This document shows positions 26,600 through 35,900 of a stretch of 64,000 bases of DNA, one piece after another. The stretch spans positions 350,001 through 414,000 of the forward strand of contig NZ_SWKM01000014.1 in the NCBI RefSeq assembly GCF_005871205.1, in the 5' to 3' direction. The notes beneath the pieces were generated by a model. It saw only the letters and a program-made list of their open reading frames with translations. It was not told the origin of the DNA and did not search any database. This DNA comes from Marinobacter alexandrii (lineage in GTDB: Bacteria; Pseudomonadota; Gammaproteobacteria; Pseudomonadales; Oleiphilaceae). Numbering within the stretch: the first letter of the stretch is position 1; the number at the start of each line of letters is the position of its first letter. The position numbers were made by a program, and so were the translations under genes.

Positions 26600-27980
26600 A
26601 ACGTGCTGCCTCCTCGCCGGCAATACGACCGAATACGGTCCCGATGGTCATACCAAAACCAGCCAGGTACCCTTCGCCGAGAATTGATCCAGCCATGATT
26701 TCACCCGCAGCCCAGAGGTTGTCGAGCGAACCCTGTTTGGTTTGAACTTTTGCTTTTTCATCCACTTTCAAACCGAGATAGGTGAAAGTGACGCCGGTAC
26801 GCAGGCTATAGCCGTAGTAGGGCGGACTATTGATAGGGCGTGCCCAGTTGGTTTTTGCAGGTGTAATGCCTTCTGTAGCCAGGCCATCTAGCTCGGTAGG
26901 GTGGAAGTCTCCGCCCGCGCACGCGTTATTGAATTGGTCGACGGTTGTGCGCAATGAAGCTGGATCTAGTTCCATTTTCAAGGCAAGCGCTTCGATGGTT
27001 TCGGCTTTGAGTGGAGGAAAGACCGAGGGCATGAAAAGGTCGATAGATTTACTATCAATGATCACATGGCCAACCTGGTTCGGCTGTGCCGCTACAAGCC
27101 GCCCCCAAATGGCATAGCGTTTAGGCCAGACATCCTCACCTTCGTCATAAAAACGGTCCGCGTTTTCATTGACGACAATCGAGAAGGGCACACAGTCAAG
27201 ACGGGTGACGATCCCACCATCGAATTTAGGCGCGCGGCCGTCGATGGCCACAGCGTGGCACTGGGTTGGGTCGCCAACCTGCTCAGTCCCTTGATTGAGC
27301 AAATCACGCAACACAACGCCACGATTGTAGGGCGTGCCCCGTATCAGGAAATTTTGGGCCGCAGGTCCCCAGGCGCGGGCGAGCCAGTCAAGATCTGCCT
27401 GAAATCCGCCGGAGGCTACAACCACAGCTTTCGGAGTGAGCTGCTCACGGCAATCGTTGTAGATGAATTCGACCGAGACAATAACGTTGTCCTGGCGCTC
27501 CAGATGGGTCACTTCAGCTTCATAAAGGACATCAACCCCAAGGCTCTCGGCTACCCGATAGTAGGCATTGACCAGCGATTTTCCGCCACCCATGAAGAAG
27601 GCATTTGTCCGTGACAGGGATAGGGTGCCGGACAAAGAGGGTTGAAAATGAACCCCGTGTTTCTGCATCCATCGGTAGCTCTCTTCAGTACCTCTAATGG
27701 CAAGGCGAGCCAGCGTCTCGTCGGTTTTACCTTTGGTGACTTTGAGCAAATCCTGAAAGTATTCTTCTTCGTCATACCTTCCTGTCAGAACTTCCATGGG
27801 CGAGTTGTGCATACAACGGAAGTTGCGGGTGTGGCGCGAATTGCCTCCGCGATAGGTCTTGGGGGCGCCCTCAAGTATCAATACCTGTGCGCCATGCTCC
27901 GCTGCAGTGATCGCGGCACACAACGCAGCGTTTCCGCCACCGACTACCACCAAGTCATAATTCTGGTTGATGACCGACAT
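26586..27980 (-). CDS. tcuA: FAD-dependent tricarballylate dehydrogenase TcuA
   Basis: 464-residue flavoprotein of the fumarate reductase/succinate dehydrogenase family. The FAD motif is YDLVVVGGGNAALCAAITAA (about 8-27), followed by RGGNSRHTRNFRCMH near 44-58, and at the C-terminus GLKVDEKAKVQTKQGS and LWAAGEIMAGSILGEGYLAG. It should oxidise tricarballylate to cis-aconitate, which then enters the TCA cycle. It is the first gene of a transcript continuing into tcuB and the GntR gene. Its promoter has the CTGTCA tandem repeat 63-80 nt upstream. It could alternatively act on a related tricarboxylate. Confidence 0.92.
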   Translation of the reverse strand: MSVINQNYDLVVVGGGNAALCAAITAAEHGAQVLILEGAPKTYRGGNSRHTRNFRCMHNSPMEVLTGRYDEEEYFQDLLKVTKGKTDETLARLAIRGTEESYRWMQKHGVHFQPSLSGTLSLSRTNAFFMGGGKSLVNAYYRVAESLGVDVLYEAEVTHLERQDNVIVSVEFIYNDCREQLTPKAVVVASGGFQADLDWLARAWGPAAQNFLIRGTPYNRGVVLRDLLNQGTEQVGDPTQCHAVAIDGRAPKFDGGIVTRLDCVPFSIVVNENADRFYDEGEDVWPKRYAIWGRLVAAQPNQVGHVIIDSKSIDLFMPSVFPPLKAETIEALALKMELDPASLRTTVDQFNNACAGGDFHPTELDGLATEGITPAKTNWARPINSPPYYGYSLRTGVTFTYLGLKVDEKAKVQTKQGSLDNLWAAGEIMAGSILGEGYLAGFGMTIGTVFGRIAGEEAARYATN

Positions 27981-28026
27981 GGTTTACTCAACTCCTGTTT
28001 GTATACAAATGAATACACAGGAGCCA

Positions 28027-28059
28027 ACGCTAACCAGTGAACCTGTCACCGACCTGTCA
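28027..28059 (-). promoter_or_regulatory. CTGTCA tandem-repeat promoter of tcuA
   Basis: Minus-strand TGACAG at 28059-28054 and 28048-28043, then 10 nt, then TAGCGT at 28032-28027. It sits in the region between tcuA and the divergent response-regulator gene. Confidence 0.75.
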
Positions 28060-28201
28060 CAACACCAAAAGCCCTCTAGGCTATATAGCGGGCATAGATT
28101 TTGTTCCTGAAGTGGCAGAGTGTCCTGTTAGTATAGTAAGTAAGGCAGAGCAGAGTTTTTGCATATATTCATATAAAACAAAAAGATAGTGTGGATAGTT
28201 A

Positions 28202-28873
28202 ATGAGATTATTAATTGTTGAGGATGATGAAATCCTTGGAGAGGCTCTTCACCGGCACGCCACTAAGCAAGGTCATGGCGTCGATCTGGTAACAACAGGG
28301 GATTCGGCAAATGACATACTGAAACATACCGCCTACGATCTTGTGGTTCTGGACCTTAATCTCCCAGGTCTAAGTGGTGACCGAGTGTTGCAAAATCTGC
28401 GTAGCCGTAAGACCAATACACCGGTATTGATACTCACCGCCCGTGATCAGATATACGACCGAATACAACTTCTTGATCTTGGGGCAGACGATTACCTTAC
28501 AAAACCGTTTGATTTCGGTGAACTTGAAGCGAGAAGTCGCGCACTGCTCAGGCGTAGCCAGGGACAAGCCGACAATACAATAACCTACGGCAACCTTATC
28601 TTGGATCGTAGTGCGTGTACGGTCACAATCGATCAGCAACCAATAGACCTTAAGCAGAGAGAATTCCGTCTGTTAGAGATTTTTCTCAGTCATCTTGGAC
28701 GAGTATTAAGCAAGGAAGAGTTGCTCGATCATCTCTATTGTTTTGATGATTCCCCCAGCCCTAATGCAATAGAAACCTATGTCGCGCGTCTCAGAAAAAA
28801 ACTTCAGACGAGTACCGTAGAAATTCGAACACTTCGTGGCCTGGGTTATTTGCTGGATAGGGAAGATGGCTGA
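28202..28873 (+). CDS. tctD: OmpR/PhoB-family response regulator (TctD-like)
   Basis: 223-residue DNA-binding regulator. The receiver domain (1-115) has the acidic pair in IVEDDE, the phosphoacceptor Asp51 in LVVLDLNLPG and the conserved Lys in LTKPFDFGEL. The C-terminal winged helix covers about 125-220 (KQREFRLLEIFLSHLGRVLS, then AIETYVARLRKKL). It is divergent from tcuA and overlaps the kinase gene by 8 nt. TctD-type regulators control tricarboxylate uptake. The CTGTCA repeats at four promoters of this cluster are of the geometry such regulators bind, so they are the predicted targets. Confidence 0.94.
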   Translation: MRLLIVEDDEILGEALHRHATKQGHGVDLVTTGDSANDILKHTAYDLVVLDLNLPGLSGDRVLQNLRSRKTNTPVLILTARDQIYDRIQLLDLGADDYLTKPFDFGELEARSRALLRRSQGQADNTITYGNLILDRSACTVTIDQQPIDLKQREFRLLEIFLSHLGRVLSKEELLDHLYCFDDSPSPNAIETYVARLRKKLQTSTVEIRTLRGLGYLLDREDG

Positions 28874-30284
28874 GCCTATTAGCTATTCGATAAAGCAGCA
28901 ACTGGCAACGATGGCGATCATTCTGTTGTTTATATTCTCGGCGGTGAGTTACTGGGGAGCCAACAAATACGGCCAGAGAGCGGCCCAGTTGTCCTATGAC
29001 CGATTGCTCACCGGTGCGGCATTTCAAATGGCGGAAAACATAAGGCTGCAGGAAGGGAGGGTAATTGTGGATTTGCCGCGATCCGCCTTCGATACCCTCG
29101 CACTTGCTCCTGACGATCGTGTTTTCTATGCCATCGATATTGTCGGTGGTGCTCATATTACCGGTTACGAAGGTCTGCCGGAATCCGATAATCAGGAAGC
29201 AGCGCCCAGTATGGAGGGGTCAGTAGGCCAGTTACCTGTGAGTTTTTTCGAAGCAGATTACAGTGGTGAGCCAGTCCGGTTTGTAACGGTGGAACGTGTA
29301 CTGAAGGACCTGGGCGTGGCGAAAACCGTACGGGTAAAAATTGGCCAAACGTTGCTTGCACGCAACGGCCTTGCAGACGGTATCAGTTGGCGGGCATTGC
29401 AAGTGGTGGGTGGCATCATTCTGGTCGCTTTGGTTGTCATAATGTTTGGTATCTGGATGATCCTTCGGCCCCTGAATAAACTGAATCTGGCCTTAGGCAA
29501 GCGATCACCAGTCGATCTGAAACCGCTGAATCTAAACGTGCCACAGGAGGTGCGCCCCCTTCTGCAGACAATTAATCATTTTATGTCACAGCTTGCGTCG
29601 ACTCTGGACGGGCTAAAAAGATACACCGGAGAGGCCGCTCACCAGATTCGTACGCCGTTGGCCGGCTTGAAATCCCAAGCGCAAAACGCACTAAACGAAC
29701 ATGATCCTGAGTTGCGTCAGGAGCAGTTAAAACGCGTGGTCGAGTGCACCGACATGCTGTCTTCGACGGTTAGTCAGCTGTTGAATAGGGCTCAGTTAGC
29801 TCACCGGTTAAGAAGCGAATCCTTTAACGACGTACCCCTGGACAGGTTGATCGAAGAGGTTTGTCGAGAGATCGCTGTATCCGCGCTTCATCAGGGAGTT
29901 GAAGTGGCATACTTGGGACATGCCAGCGTTGTGATCTCTGGAGACTTGTTTTCTTTGAAACAGATGGTCCGGAATATCATTGAAAACGCTATACAGTACA
30001 GCCCCAAAAATAGCGTTGTTGAAGTGGATCTCCGGAGCGAACCGGATTCTGACGGCCCAGTGATTAGCATCAGCGACCAGGGTCCGGGCATACCCGAGGA
30101 GGAAAGGGAACATGTTTTTGAGCAGTTCTATCGCAGCCCGAATAATCCACGATCAGGAAGCGGGCTCGGTCTGGCCATAGCGCAAGAGGTTGCAGCCCAC
30201 CATGATGCCCACCTTCAATTAAAAGACAACTTTCCGCGGGGGCTCACAGTGGAAATTCTTTTCCATGGGAAAGCGACTCGATGA
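28866..30284 (+). CDS. tctE: Sensor histidine kinase (TctE-like)
   Basis: 472-residue membrane kinase; ATG 28866 overlaps the regulator stop. TM1 is near residues 12-30 and TM2 near 173-195, enclosing a periplasmic sensor domain of about 140 residues. The H-box is AAHQIRTPLAGLKSQ (His near 260), the N-box NIIENAIQYSP, G1 ISDQGPGIPEEE and G2 SGSGLGLAIAQE. It should phosphorylate the TctD-like regulator on sensing an external tricarboxylate, possibly through the periplasmic protein encoded next, whose start overlaps its stop (ATGA). Confidence 0.94.
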   Translation: MAEPISYSIKQQLATMAIILLFIFSAVSYWGANKYGQRAAQLSYDRLLTGAAFQMAENIRLQEGRVIVDLPRSAFDTLALAPDDRVFYAIDIVGGAHITGYEGLPESDNQEAAPSMEGSVGQLPVSFFEADYSGEPVRFVTVERVLKDLGVAKTVRVKIGQTLLARNGLADGISWRALQVVGGIILVALVVIMFGIWMILRPLNKLNLALGKRSPVDLKPLNLNVPQEVRPLLQTINHFMSQLASTLDGLKRYTGEAAHQIRTPLAGLKSQAQNALNEHDPELRQEQLKRVVECTDMLSSTVSQLLNRAQLAHRLRSESFNDVPLDRLIEEVCREIAVSALHQGVEVAYLGHASVVISGDLFSLKQMVRNIIENAIQYSPKNSVVEVDLRSEPDSDGPVISISDQGPGIPEEEREHVFEQFYRSPNNPRSGSGLGLAIAQEVAAHHDAHLQLKDNFPRGLTVEILFHGKATR

Positions 30285-31342
30285 ACTATTTTAGGCGGTT
30301 AACGCTGTTGTTGGCGCTCTGGAGCGGTGCTGTGTTCGCAGAAGACGTGTACCAGCTGCCTGCAATTGGAAATGAGACGTCTGTGTTGCAGATATATGCA
30401 GCTGCTGATTTTCCCGTCGTTGAGCCTGTGTTGGCGGAATTCCAGAAGCGTCACCCTGATGTTTCTATCCGCTACTCTGAGTTTAATACGCGGGTTCTCT
30501 ACGAGAGCTATCTGGAAGGATTGCCTAAGAGCCCAGATTTAGTACTGAGTTCTGCAATGGATCTGCAGGTCAAACTGGTCAACGATGGACACGCGAGACC
30601 CCATAAATCGGATCAAACCCAGGCGTTACCGAAGTGGGCGAAATGGCGCGACGAGGTATTTGGCTTTACCTACGAACCGGCAGTAATTGTTATCAATAAC
30701 AAGTTTCTCTCCGAAGATCAGCAGCCCAAAACTCGTTCAGAATTGCTCGATCTTATTCGCCAGGAAAGTGATCGACTGATGGGGAAGATCGGAACCTTTG
30801 ATATTGAGAAGGTCGGCGTGGGGTATTTGACCTGGGCCCATGACCGCCAGCAATCAGGTAGCTATGGACGTTTGCTTGAAGCCTTTGGAACACATCGTGC
30901 TCGACGTTTTCCCAGCAGCTCTTCGATGCTGAGGAGTGTAAACTCGGGCGAAATCCTCATCGCTTACAACGTCCTCGGCTCTTACGCCAAATCCTGGTCT
31001 GAACGGTACTCTAATGTTTCTGTTGTAATGCCCGACGACTACACAGCGTTGGTTATGCGTTCTGCTTTCATTCCGAAAAGAGCTCCGAACCCCGAGATTG
31101 CCCATCGCTTTCTGGATTTCCTGCTCTCGGTTGATGGTCAGCAATTGCTGGCCGATGAAGCCAATCTTTTTCCAATTCGTGAAGAGGTCGTAGGCGATTT
31201 ACCTGCTCACTCCCTGAGCCAGCGGCCGGATACCCGTTTTCAGCCGATTCCTCTAAGCCTGTCGTTATTGATGTACAACGACCAGGCAAAGCGTGACCTG
31301 ATTTTTGAGGAGTGGGAAGCAGCAATGAAAACGTTTGATTAG
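30281..31342 (+). CDS. Periplasmic binding protein co-encoded with the two-component system
   Basis: 353-residue exported solute-binding protein of the iron/phosphonate-type (family 1-like) fold. A Sec signal ends at AVFA near residue 20. Binding-protein landmarks are LQIYAAADFPVVEPVLAEF, PDLVLSSAMDLQVKLVNDG, FTYEPAVIVINNKFL and EILIAYNVLGSYAKSW. There is no cognate permease or ATPase beside it. It overlaps the kinase gene by 4 nt. The arrangement resembles PgtC next to PgtB/PgtA, where the binding protein serves signalling, so I infer a co-receptor for the kinase. A scavenging role with a remote transporter is the alternative. Confidence 0.85.
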   Translation: MNYFRRLTLLLALWSGAVFAEDVYQLPAIGNETSVLQIYAAADFPVVEPVLAEFQKRHPDVSIRYSEFNTRVLYESYLEGLPKSPDLVLSSAMDLQVKLVNDGHARPHKSDQTQALPKWAKWRDEVFGFTYEPAVIVINNKFLSEDQQPKTRSELLDLIRQESDRLMGKIGTFDIEKVGVGYLTWAHDRQQSGSYGRLLEAFGTHRARRFPSSSSMLRSVNSGEILIAYNVLGSYAKSWSERYSNVSVVMPDDYTALVMRSAFIPKRAPNPEIAHRFLDFLLSVDGQQLLADEANLFPIREEVVGDLPAHSLSQRPDTRFQPIPLSLSLLMYNDQAKRDLIFEEWEAAMKTFD

Positions 31343-31363
31343 CAATATAGCCGAGTAAGACGG

Positions 31364-32683
31364 ATGGTCAAAGGCAGCGAAATGCGTGACAGTGACGACA
31401 GAGAAGACATTAGCTTGGAGAAGACCTCGTCCGGTCCTTATGACCGATTGATGAATCCGGTCCTGGTCGCCGGCTGCATCATTATTCTTGTGAGTTTTGC
31501 GGTTCGGGCCTCCTTTGGCCTGTTCCAACTGCCCATAGCCCTGGAATTTGCCTGGCCTCGCGAATCCTTCTCCCTGGCCATTGCCATCCAAAACCTGTTC
31601 TGGGGAATCGGCCAGCCTATTTTCGGTGCGTTCGCAGAACGCTATGGCGACCGCAAAGCGATTTTCACAGGCGGTGTCGTTTATGTGGTTGGGCTGGTTC
31701 TATCATCCTTGGCCATTACACCAGGCCAGCATCAATTTTTGGAAATACTAGTTGGCTTCGGTATTGCCGGTACCGGCTTTGGCGTCATTCTGGCCGTGGT
31801 CGGCCGCGCGGCTTCCGATAAAAACCGGTCCATGGCCCTGGGCATAGCTACAGCGGCGGGTTCCGCAGGCCAGATTGTCGGGCCGCCGGTGGCCCAATCA
31901 CTTTTGAGCCAGATGCCCTGGCAATCGGTGTTCATTATTTTTGCCGGGTTTGTTCTGGTGTCCATGTTCGCGCTCACGTTGATGCGGGCTCCGAAACCTG
32001 CGAAGTCGACGGTGGCGGAAGAACCGATGGGGGTTGTACTCAAACGTGCGCTCAAGGACCCCACCTTCTGGTTTATCTTCATCGGTTTCTTCTCCTGCGG
32101 CTACCAATTGGCCTTTATCACTGCGCATTTCCCGGCCTTTATCACTGAAATGTGCGGGCCAATTGGCACAGACAGTCTGCTTTACGTACTGGGCGTTACG
32201 TCTGCCTCTGGGCTTGGCGCCATTTCTATCGCGCTCATTGGGCTGTTTAACATCGGTGGAACGCTGCTCGCCGGATGGCTGGGGCACAAATACTCGAGGA
32301 AGTATCTGCTGGCGACTATCTACCTGTTGCGAACCCTGGTATCCGCAGCCTTTATCATGGCGCCGATAACACCGGAAACAGTCGTCTTGTTCTCTGTTTC
32401 GATGGGATCACTCTGGTTGGCAACGGTGCCACTGACTTCCGGACTGGTAGCGCATATCTATGGCCTGAAATATATGGGTACGTTGTATGGTGTGGTGTTT
32501 TTCTCGCACCAGCTGGGTGGCTTTCTGGGCGTATGGCTGGGCGGCGCCTTGTACGATCTCTACAACGACTACACGCTGGTCTGGTGGGTAGGTGTGGGAG
32601 TCGGGGCTTTGTCTGCGCTGATCCATTTGCCGGTGAAGGAATTCCCCTGGTCGCAGCGGGGCCAGGTTCCCGCTGCGACCTGA
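31364..32683 (+). CDS. MFS transporter (oxalate/formate antiporter or monocarboxylate-type)
   Basis: 439-residue 12-helix carrier; ATG 31382 is an alternative start that trims six residues. The first membrane segment begins at PVLVAGCIIILVSFAVRASF (about 32). The MFS loop 2-3 motif is seen as FAERYGDRKAIFTGG, and the repeat in the second half as GWLGHKYSRKYLL. The charged N-terminal tail (about 28 residues) and the pattern fit the anion:cation/monocarboxylate MFS subfamilies. It follows the signalling operon by 21 nt, so it may be a further regulated carboxylate carrier. The substrate is unknown. Confidence 0.87.
   Translation: MVKGSEMRDSDDREDISLEKTSSGPYDRLMNPVLVAGCIIILVSFAVRASFGLFQLPIALEFAWPRESFSLAIAIQNLFWGIGQPIFGAFAERYGDRKAIFTGGVVYVVGLVLSSLAITPGQHQFLEILVGFGIAGTGFGVILAVVGRAASDKNRSMALGIATAAGSAGQIVGPPVAQSLLSQMPWQSVFIIFAGFVLVSMFALTLMRAPKPAKSTVAEEPMGVVLKRALKDPTFWFIFIGFFSCGYQLAFITAHFPAFITEMCGPIGTDSLLYVLGVTSASGLGAISIALIGLFNIGGTLLAGWLGHKYSRKYLLATIYLLRTLVSAAFIMAPITPETVVLFSVSMGSLWLATVPLTSGLVAHIYGLKYMGTLYGVVFFSHQLGGFLGVWLGGALYDLYNDYTLVWWVGVGVGALSALIHLPVKEFPWSQRGQVPAAT
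32649..32680 (+). terminator. 12-bp perfect inverted repeat at the end of the MFS gene
   Basis: GGTCGCAGCGGG-gccaggtt-CCCGCTGCGACC overlaps the last codons of the transporter. It has no T run but is long and perfect, so a Rho-assisted terminator or mRNA end stabiliser is likely. The next 220 nt up to the convergent glucan synthase hold no supported gene. Confidence 0.55.
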
Positions 32684-32901
32684 TGTTGCAAATTGTCAGG
32701 GCTGCTGGGGGAACCCCTGGGAGTTGAGGTCGCAAACCTGAATGGCATTGTTTCCAAGTTGCCTGGCTTCGGCGCACAAGTGGCGAGCGGAATCAACTTT
32801 TCAATGAGACTGAGTGCCAAGCGCGCACTTATAATCGATCTGAGCGACTCATTCTGGCAACTTGTTTAAGAGCGAATCTGAGAAAAATTCAGGCACCCAT
32901 C

Positions 32902-35900
32902 CTAAAACCTGATCGTAATTTCATGGCTCTTTCCGTCGTCGATGAGCGATACGGTATTGTGCTCGTCGGTAGGTGACAACACCTCTGATCCTTTCTTCAC
33001 CGTAATTCGATAGACCGTTTGACCATAGCGGTAACGCAGCGTGTAGCCCGGCCATTTGGGGGGCAGGCACGGTTTTACCTGAAGCTCATTGCCCACCCGC
33101 CGGATGCCGAGAACGCCCTCAAGAATAAACCGGTATAACCAGCCGGCAGAGCCGGTATACCAGGTCCAGCCGCCGCGTCCGATGTGGGGTGCTTCCCCAT
33201 AAATGTCGGCAGCCAACACATAGGGCTCCACCTGATACTGGCCAATGCGGGCCTCAGAATCCCCGTGATTGACGGGGTTGAGGCAATCCAGAACGGCGCT
33301 GGCTTTATCTGCGTCACCCAGCGCTGCGAACGCCATGCCTGCCCAACAGGCGGCATGAGTGTACTGCCCGCCATTTTCCCGGACTCCGGGCGGGTAGGCT
33401 GCGATATATCCTGGGTCGGGTTGTCCCTTTCCCCGGCCTCTGAATGGCGGTGTGAATAGCAACACTTGGCCAGGGTCCGGGCGAACCAGTTTTTCCCAGA
33501 CCGCGGCCATTGCCTGTTTCGTGCGAGTGGTGTCCGCCACCTCTGAGAGAACAGCCCAGGACTGGGGTATGGAGTCTATCTCGCAGGCCGGTTTGCCGGC
33601 AGATCCCATTGGCGTACCGTCGTCGTAGTAGGCTCGGCGGTACCACTTCCCATCCCAGGCATTTTGATTCAGTTTTTTGGCGAGGTGATCCGCACGAGCG
33701 GCAAGGTTTTCAGCCGTTATCTGATCGCCCCGGGCCGTCGCGACGCAATTGAACCGCTGCAGCGTTACGATCAGGAACCATCCCATCCACACACTTTCAC
33801 CACGGCCGCCAAGACCAACCCGGTTCATGCCATCGTTCCAGTCGCCACCGCCGATGAGGGGGATACCATGGGGGCCTACTCTATTAGCGCGCTCAAGAAC
33901 CCGGAGGCAATGGTCGTAAACTGACGCCTCGTCGTCGGAAACCTCAAAATGGGCGTAGCGTTCTGCTTCTCCGTCGGCAAGGGGCTCTCCGGATAGCCAG
34001 GGTACCTGTTCATCCAATAGGGCGAAGTCTTCGGTTACCTGAAGGTATTCACTGACAACTAATGGCAACCAGACAAGGTCATCGGAGATGCGTGTTCGCA
34101 CACCTCGGGCATGGGGCGGATGCCACCAATGCAGCACGTCACCTTCGGGGAACTGGCGGGCCGCTGCAGCCAGAATCTGATTACGACAGACCTCGGGTCT
34201 GGTATGTAGCAGTGCCATCGAATCCTGTAACTGGTCCCGAAACCCGAAAGCACCACTGGACTGATAGAGACCGCTGCGGCCGAACATTCGACAGGCAAGG
34301 GTCTGATAAATAAGCCACTGGTTAAAGATGAAGTTTACACTTTCATCTGGGCTATCGAGCGTCACGGCATCGAGGGTTTCCTGCCAATAGTTTTGACTTG
34401 CCTGCCAGGCTGAATCGAAGGCTGCGGGTTGTTGATAGCGGTCAATCAAAGCAAAAGCAGATTCAAAATCTTGCTCAGCCCCCAGGAAAAACACGGCCGT
34501 GTGTTCGCCGTTGGGGGGCAGGTCCACATGTATTTGTAATGCCCCACAGGGGTCTCGGCCGGGTTCAACACGCTTGTTCAGGCCCACACGTTTCAAGGCT
34601 GCCGGATTGCCCAGACTGTCTGAGCGACCAATGAATTCAGTGCGATCGGTTGTGTAGCCGTGTACGGGCTGATCCGTTGCTAAAAAGGCAATCTGGTTTG
34701 GCCAGTCAGGGTTGTAAGGATTGGCCGTGATCAGGGCGCGTTGTTCTGGCAGAAATGCAGGCTGCAAATAGGGGCTGGTGTCCTCGCGGCGTGTCCCCAG
34801 AACCCACTCTGCGTAATAAGTCACCGTGACTCGCCGGTTCCTGCTGGATAGGTTGCGAAGAACCAGGCGCACGACTTTCACCGGATCTTCCGGGGGAACA
34901 AAAATGGTCATTGCAGAATGAATGCCATGGCGAACATGTTCAAAGCACGAGTAACCTGCACCGTGTCTTGTCCGGTATTCAGATTCATGGGGCACGGGCT
35001 TGGCGGTGGCAGACCAGAACAACCCGGTTTCCTCGTCGCGTAAATAGAGACACTCGGATGGCTCATCAAGCACAGGATCGTTGCGCCAGCTGGTCAGGCG
35101 ATTCTCTCCGCTGTTCTGGAACCACGTGTAGCCCCCTCCCGATTCGGAAACGATGGTTCCGAAAAGCGGATTGGCAATCACATTGATCCAGGGCGCCGGG
35201 GTAGGGTGGCGATGTCGAACACTGATCACATATTCCCGACCGTCTGCGGAGAAACCACCATGTCCATTGAAGCAATGCAGGTCGTTGACTGGTTCTAGCT
35301 TATGGTCATCAAAAGGCACAGCACTGGGCGGCTTACCCCGAAATCTTGGCAACGGTGATTCCCGCCGGTCGAGACTTTGAAGTGCATGAGCAAGCGATGC
35401 CCCGGATGCATCCAGCACCATCTTGGCGGCCGTCTCCAGCAGCACCACTTCTTCAGTACCGAGTGAGTTTGCCGTCAGCGGGAAGATGCCGCCACGACCA
35501 CCGACAAAGGCCTCAACACTGTGTTGTGCCAGCAACCTTCGTATGGTGTCCTGTGTTGTGCCCTCGTAACCACTGTCGCCAATGTTGAGCAGCACCAGAT
35601 CCACTTTGAGGTTGCGTTTGCGCCAGAAGGAATGCGCTTTCAATAGCAGGTGAGCTGTATCGACATCGGCCTCACGTCCCACCCTGACCAGAATAATCGG
35701 GAAATCACCGGAGATGCCGACGCCCCAGAGGTTGGCTTGTTGTAATCGATTTGCGGAAAGCACAGGCACAGCTGCTCTGAGTTGTGGCGGAGAGCATATG
35801 AGTGCAGAGGTCAGGGCAATGACTTTGCGGAAGTCGTCGTTGCTCAAGTCGTTTCGCCACAGGTCGTGGCAGGCCTGGCTTTCGCCTTCCTCGAAGGTCC

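Noticed and set aside
32684..32901. Possible short coding remnant between the MFS gene and the glucan synthase
   Set aside because: A frame can be read for some 55 codons but it lacks a start with ribosome site and matches no family I can name with confidence.
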